Assembly: GCA_947474675.1 (NCBI GenBank)
Contig: CANJKA010000017.1
Span: 1-45,810, forward strand
Direction: 5' to 3'
DNA: 45,810 nt
Source of the DNA: Flavobacteriales bacterium
GTDB lineage: Bacteria; Bacteroidota; Bacteroidia; Flavobacteriales_D; Crocinitomicaceae
Positions 45,669 to 45,810 of the stretch are shown here, piece after piece. The first letter of the stretch is position 1. Every line of letters starts with the position of its first letter. The translations under genes and the position numbers were made by a program. The notes below the pieces were generated by a model, which was not told where the DNA came from, made no database searches, and saw only the letters and a list, made by a program, of their open reading frames with translations.

Positions 45669-45810
45669 AGTCCCCATTTTCTGGACAGCTGATTAAAGTG
45701 TAATTTTAACAGTTGAATATGAAAAAAGAGAGAAGAAAATTTACGTCGGCATTCAAGGCTAAGGTAGCCATTGAAGCAATTAAAGAGGATATGACAATCC
45801 AAGAACTGGC
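45669..45810 (+). mobile_element. Left end of an IS3-family insertion sequence (truncated by window)
   Basis: A candidate terminal sequence, AGTCCCCATTTTCTGGACAG (45669-45688), has the CCCC...GGACAG layout seen at ends of several IS3-family elements. It lies 31 bp before an orfA-like gene. The right end and the transposase orfB lie beyond the window, so the exact family and boundary are uncertain. Confidence 0.65.
45719..45810 (+). CDS. IS3-family transposase OrfA, 5' part
   Basis: The ATG at 45719 opens a frame that runs to the window edge (30 complete codons). It begins MKKERRKFTSAFKAKVAIEA and continues IKEDMTIQELA, the start of an HTH_Tnp_1 helix-turn-helix domain that binds the IS ends. 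The rest, and the frameshifted OrfB with its DDE domain, would follow outside. Confidence 0.88.
   Translation, partial: MKKERRKFTSAFKAKVAIEAIKEDMTIQEL

Noticed and set aside
1..45810. CRISPR arrays, tRNA or rRNA genes
   Set aside because: I looked through the intergenic regions and saw no regularly spaced repeats, cloverleaf patterns or rRNA-like conserved blocks.

Overview
The window is AT-rich chromosomal DNA from a member of the Bacteroidota, most likely order Flavobacteriales. Support comes from type IX secretion (T9SS) parts (a PorP/SprF protein, a PorE-like lipoprotein) and three secreted proteins ending in T9SS type A sorting domains. GLPGLI-like and BtuG-like proteins, TAnnTTTG-type -7 promoter elements and few Shine-Dalgarno sites agree. 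The order call is inference from gene content; I see no rRNA, tRNA or CRISPR.

Layout. 1-5 kb: 5' part of a Wza-like polysaccharide export gene (minus), a pirin, a small secreted TonB-C-like protein and an acyl-CoA ligase. 5-9.5 kb: PorP/SprF, an HI0933-type flavoprotein and a lemA-TPM-TPM group. 9.6-13 kb: ftsK and a GLPGLI-like protein (minus). 13.2-19.2 kb: arginase, argS, a 217-bp nested inverted-repeat element, a DUF58 protein and a membrane-anchored MutS-like ATPase. 19.2-24.5 kb: a LolA-like protein, an esterase, a lipoprotein, ung, hemE and an OmpA-family protein. 24.5-30.2 kb (minus): maf, a UbiA prenyltransferase, porE, queE, a KirBac-type K+ channel and an unknown helical protein.

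30.3-35.8 kb is the most coherent system: a cobalamin riboswitch followed by four closely spaced or overlapping genes. These are a DUF4465-like T9SS cargo, a BtuB-like TonB-dependent receptor, a BtuG-like beta-propeller lipoprotein and a second T9SS cargo. It reads as a B12-repressed surface uptake operon. A 150-bp palindromic element lies in frame at the 5' end of the last gene.

35.9-40.4 kb: a SnoaL-like protein, a TPMT-like methyltransferase, a T9SS cargo protein, and a two-gene operon of a beta-CASP metallo-beta-lactamase RNase with an ATP-cone/PD-(D/E)XK nuclease, preceded by a long palindrome. 40.6-45.3 kb: a three-gene type I exporter (ABC protein with a C39-like domain lacking its catalytic residues, HlyD-like adaptor, TolC-like channel). 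The window ends inside an IS3-family orfA.

The best candidates for something little described are the ATP-cone nuclease/beta-CASP pair, the T9SS-linked B12 operon with its palindromic insertion, and the two nested inverted-repeat elements of similar architecture.
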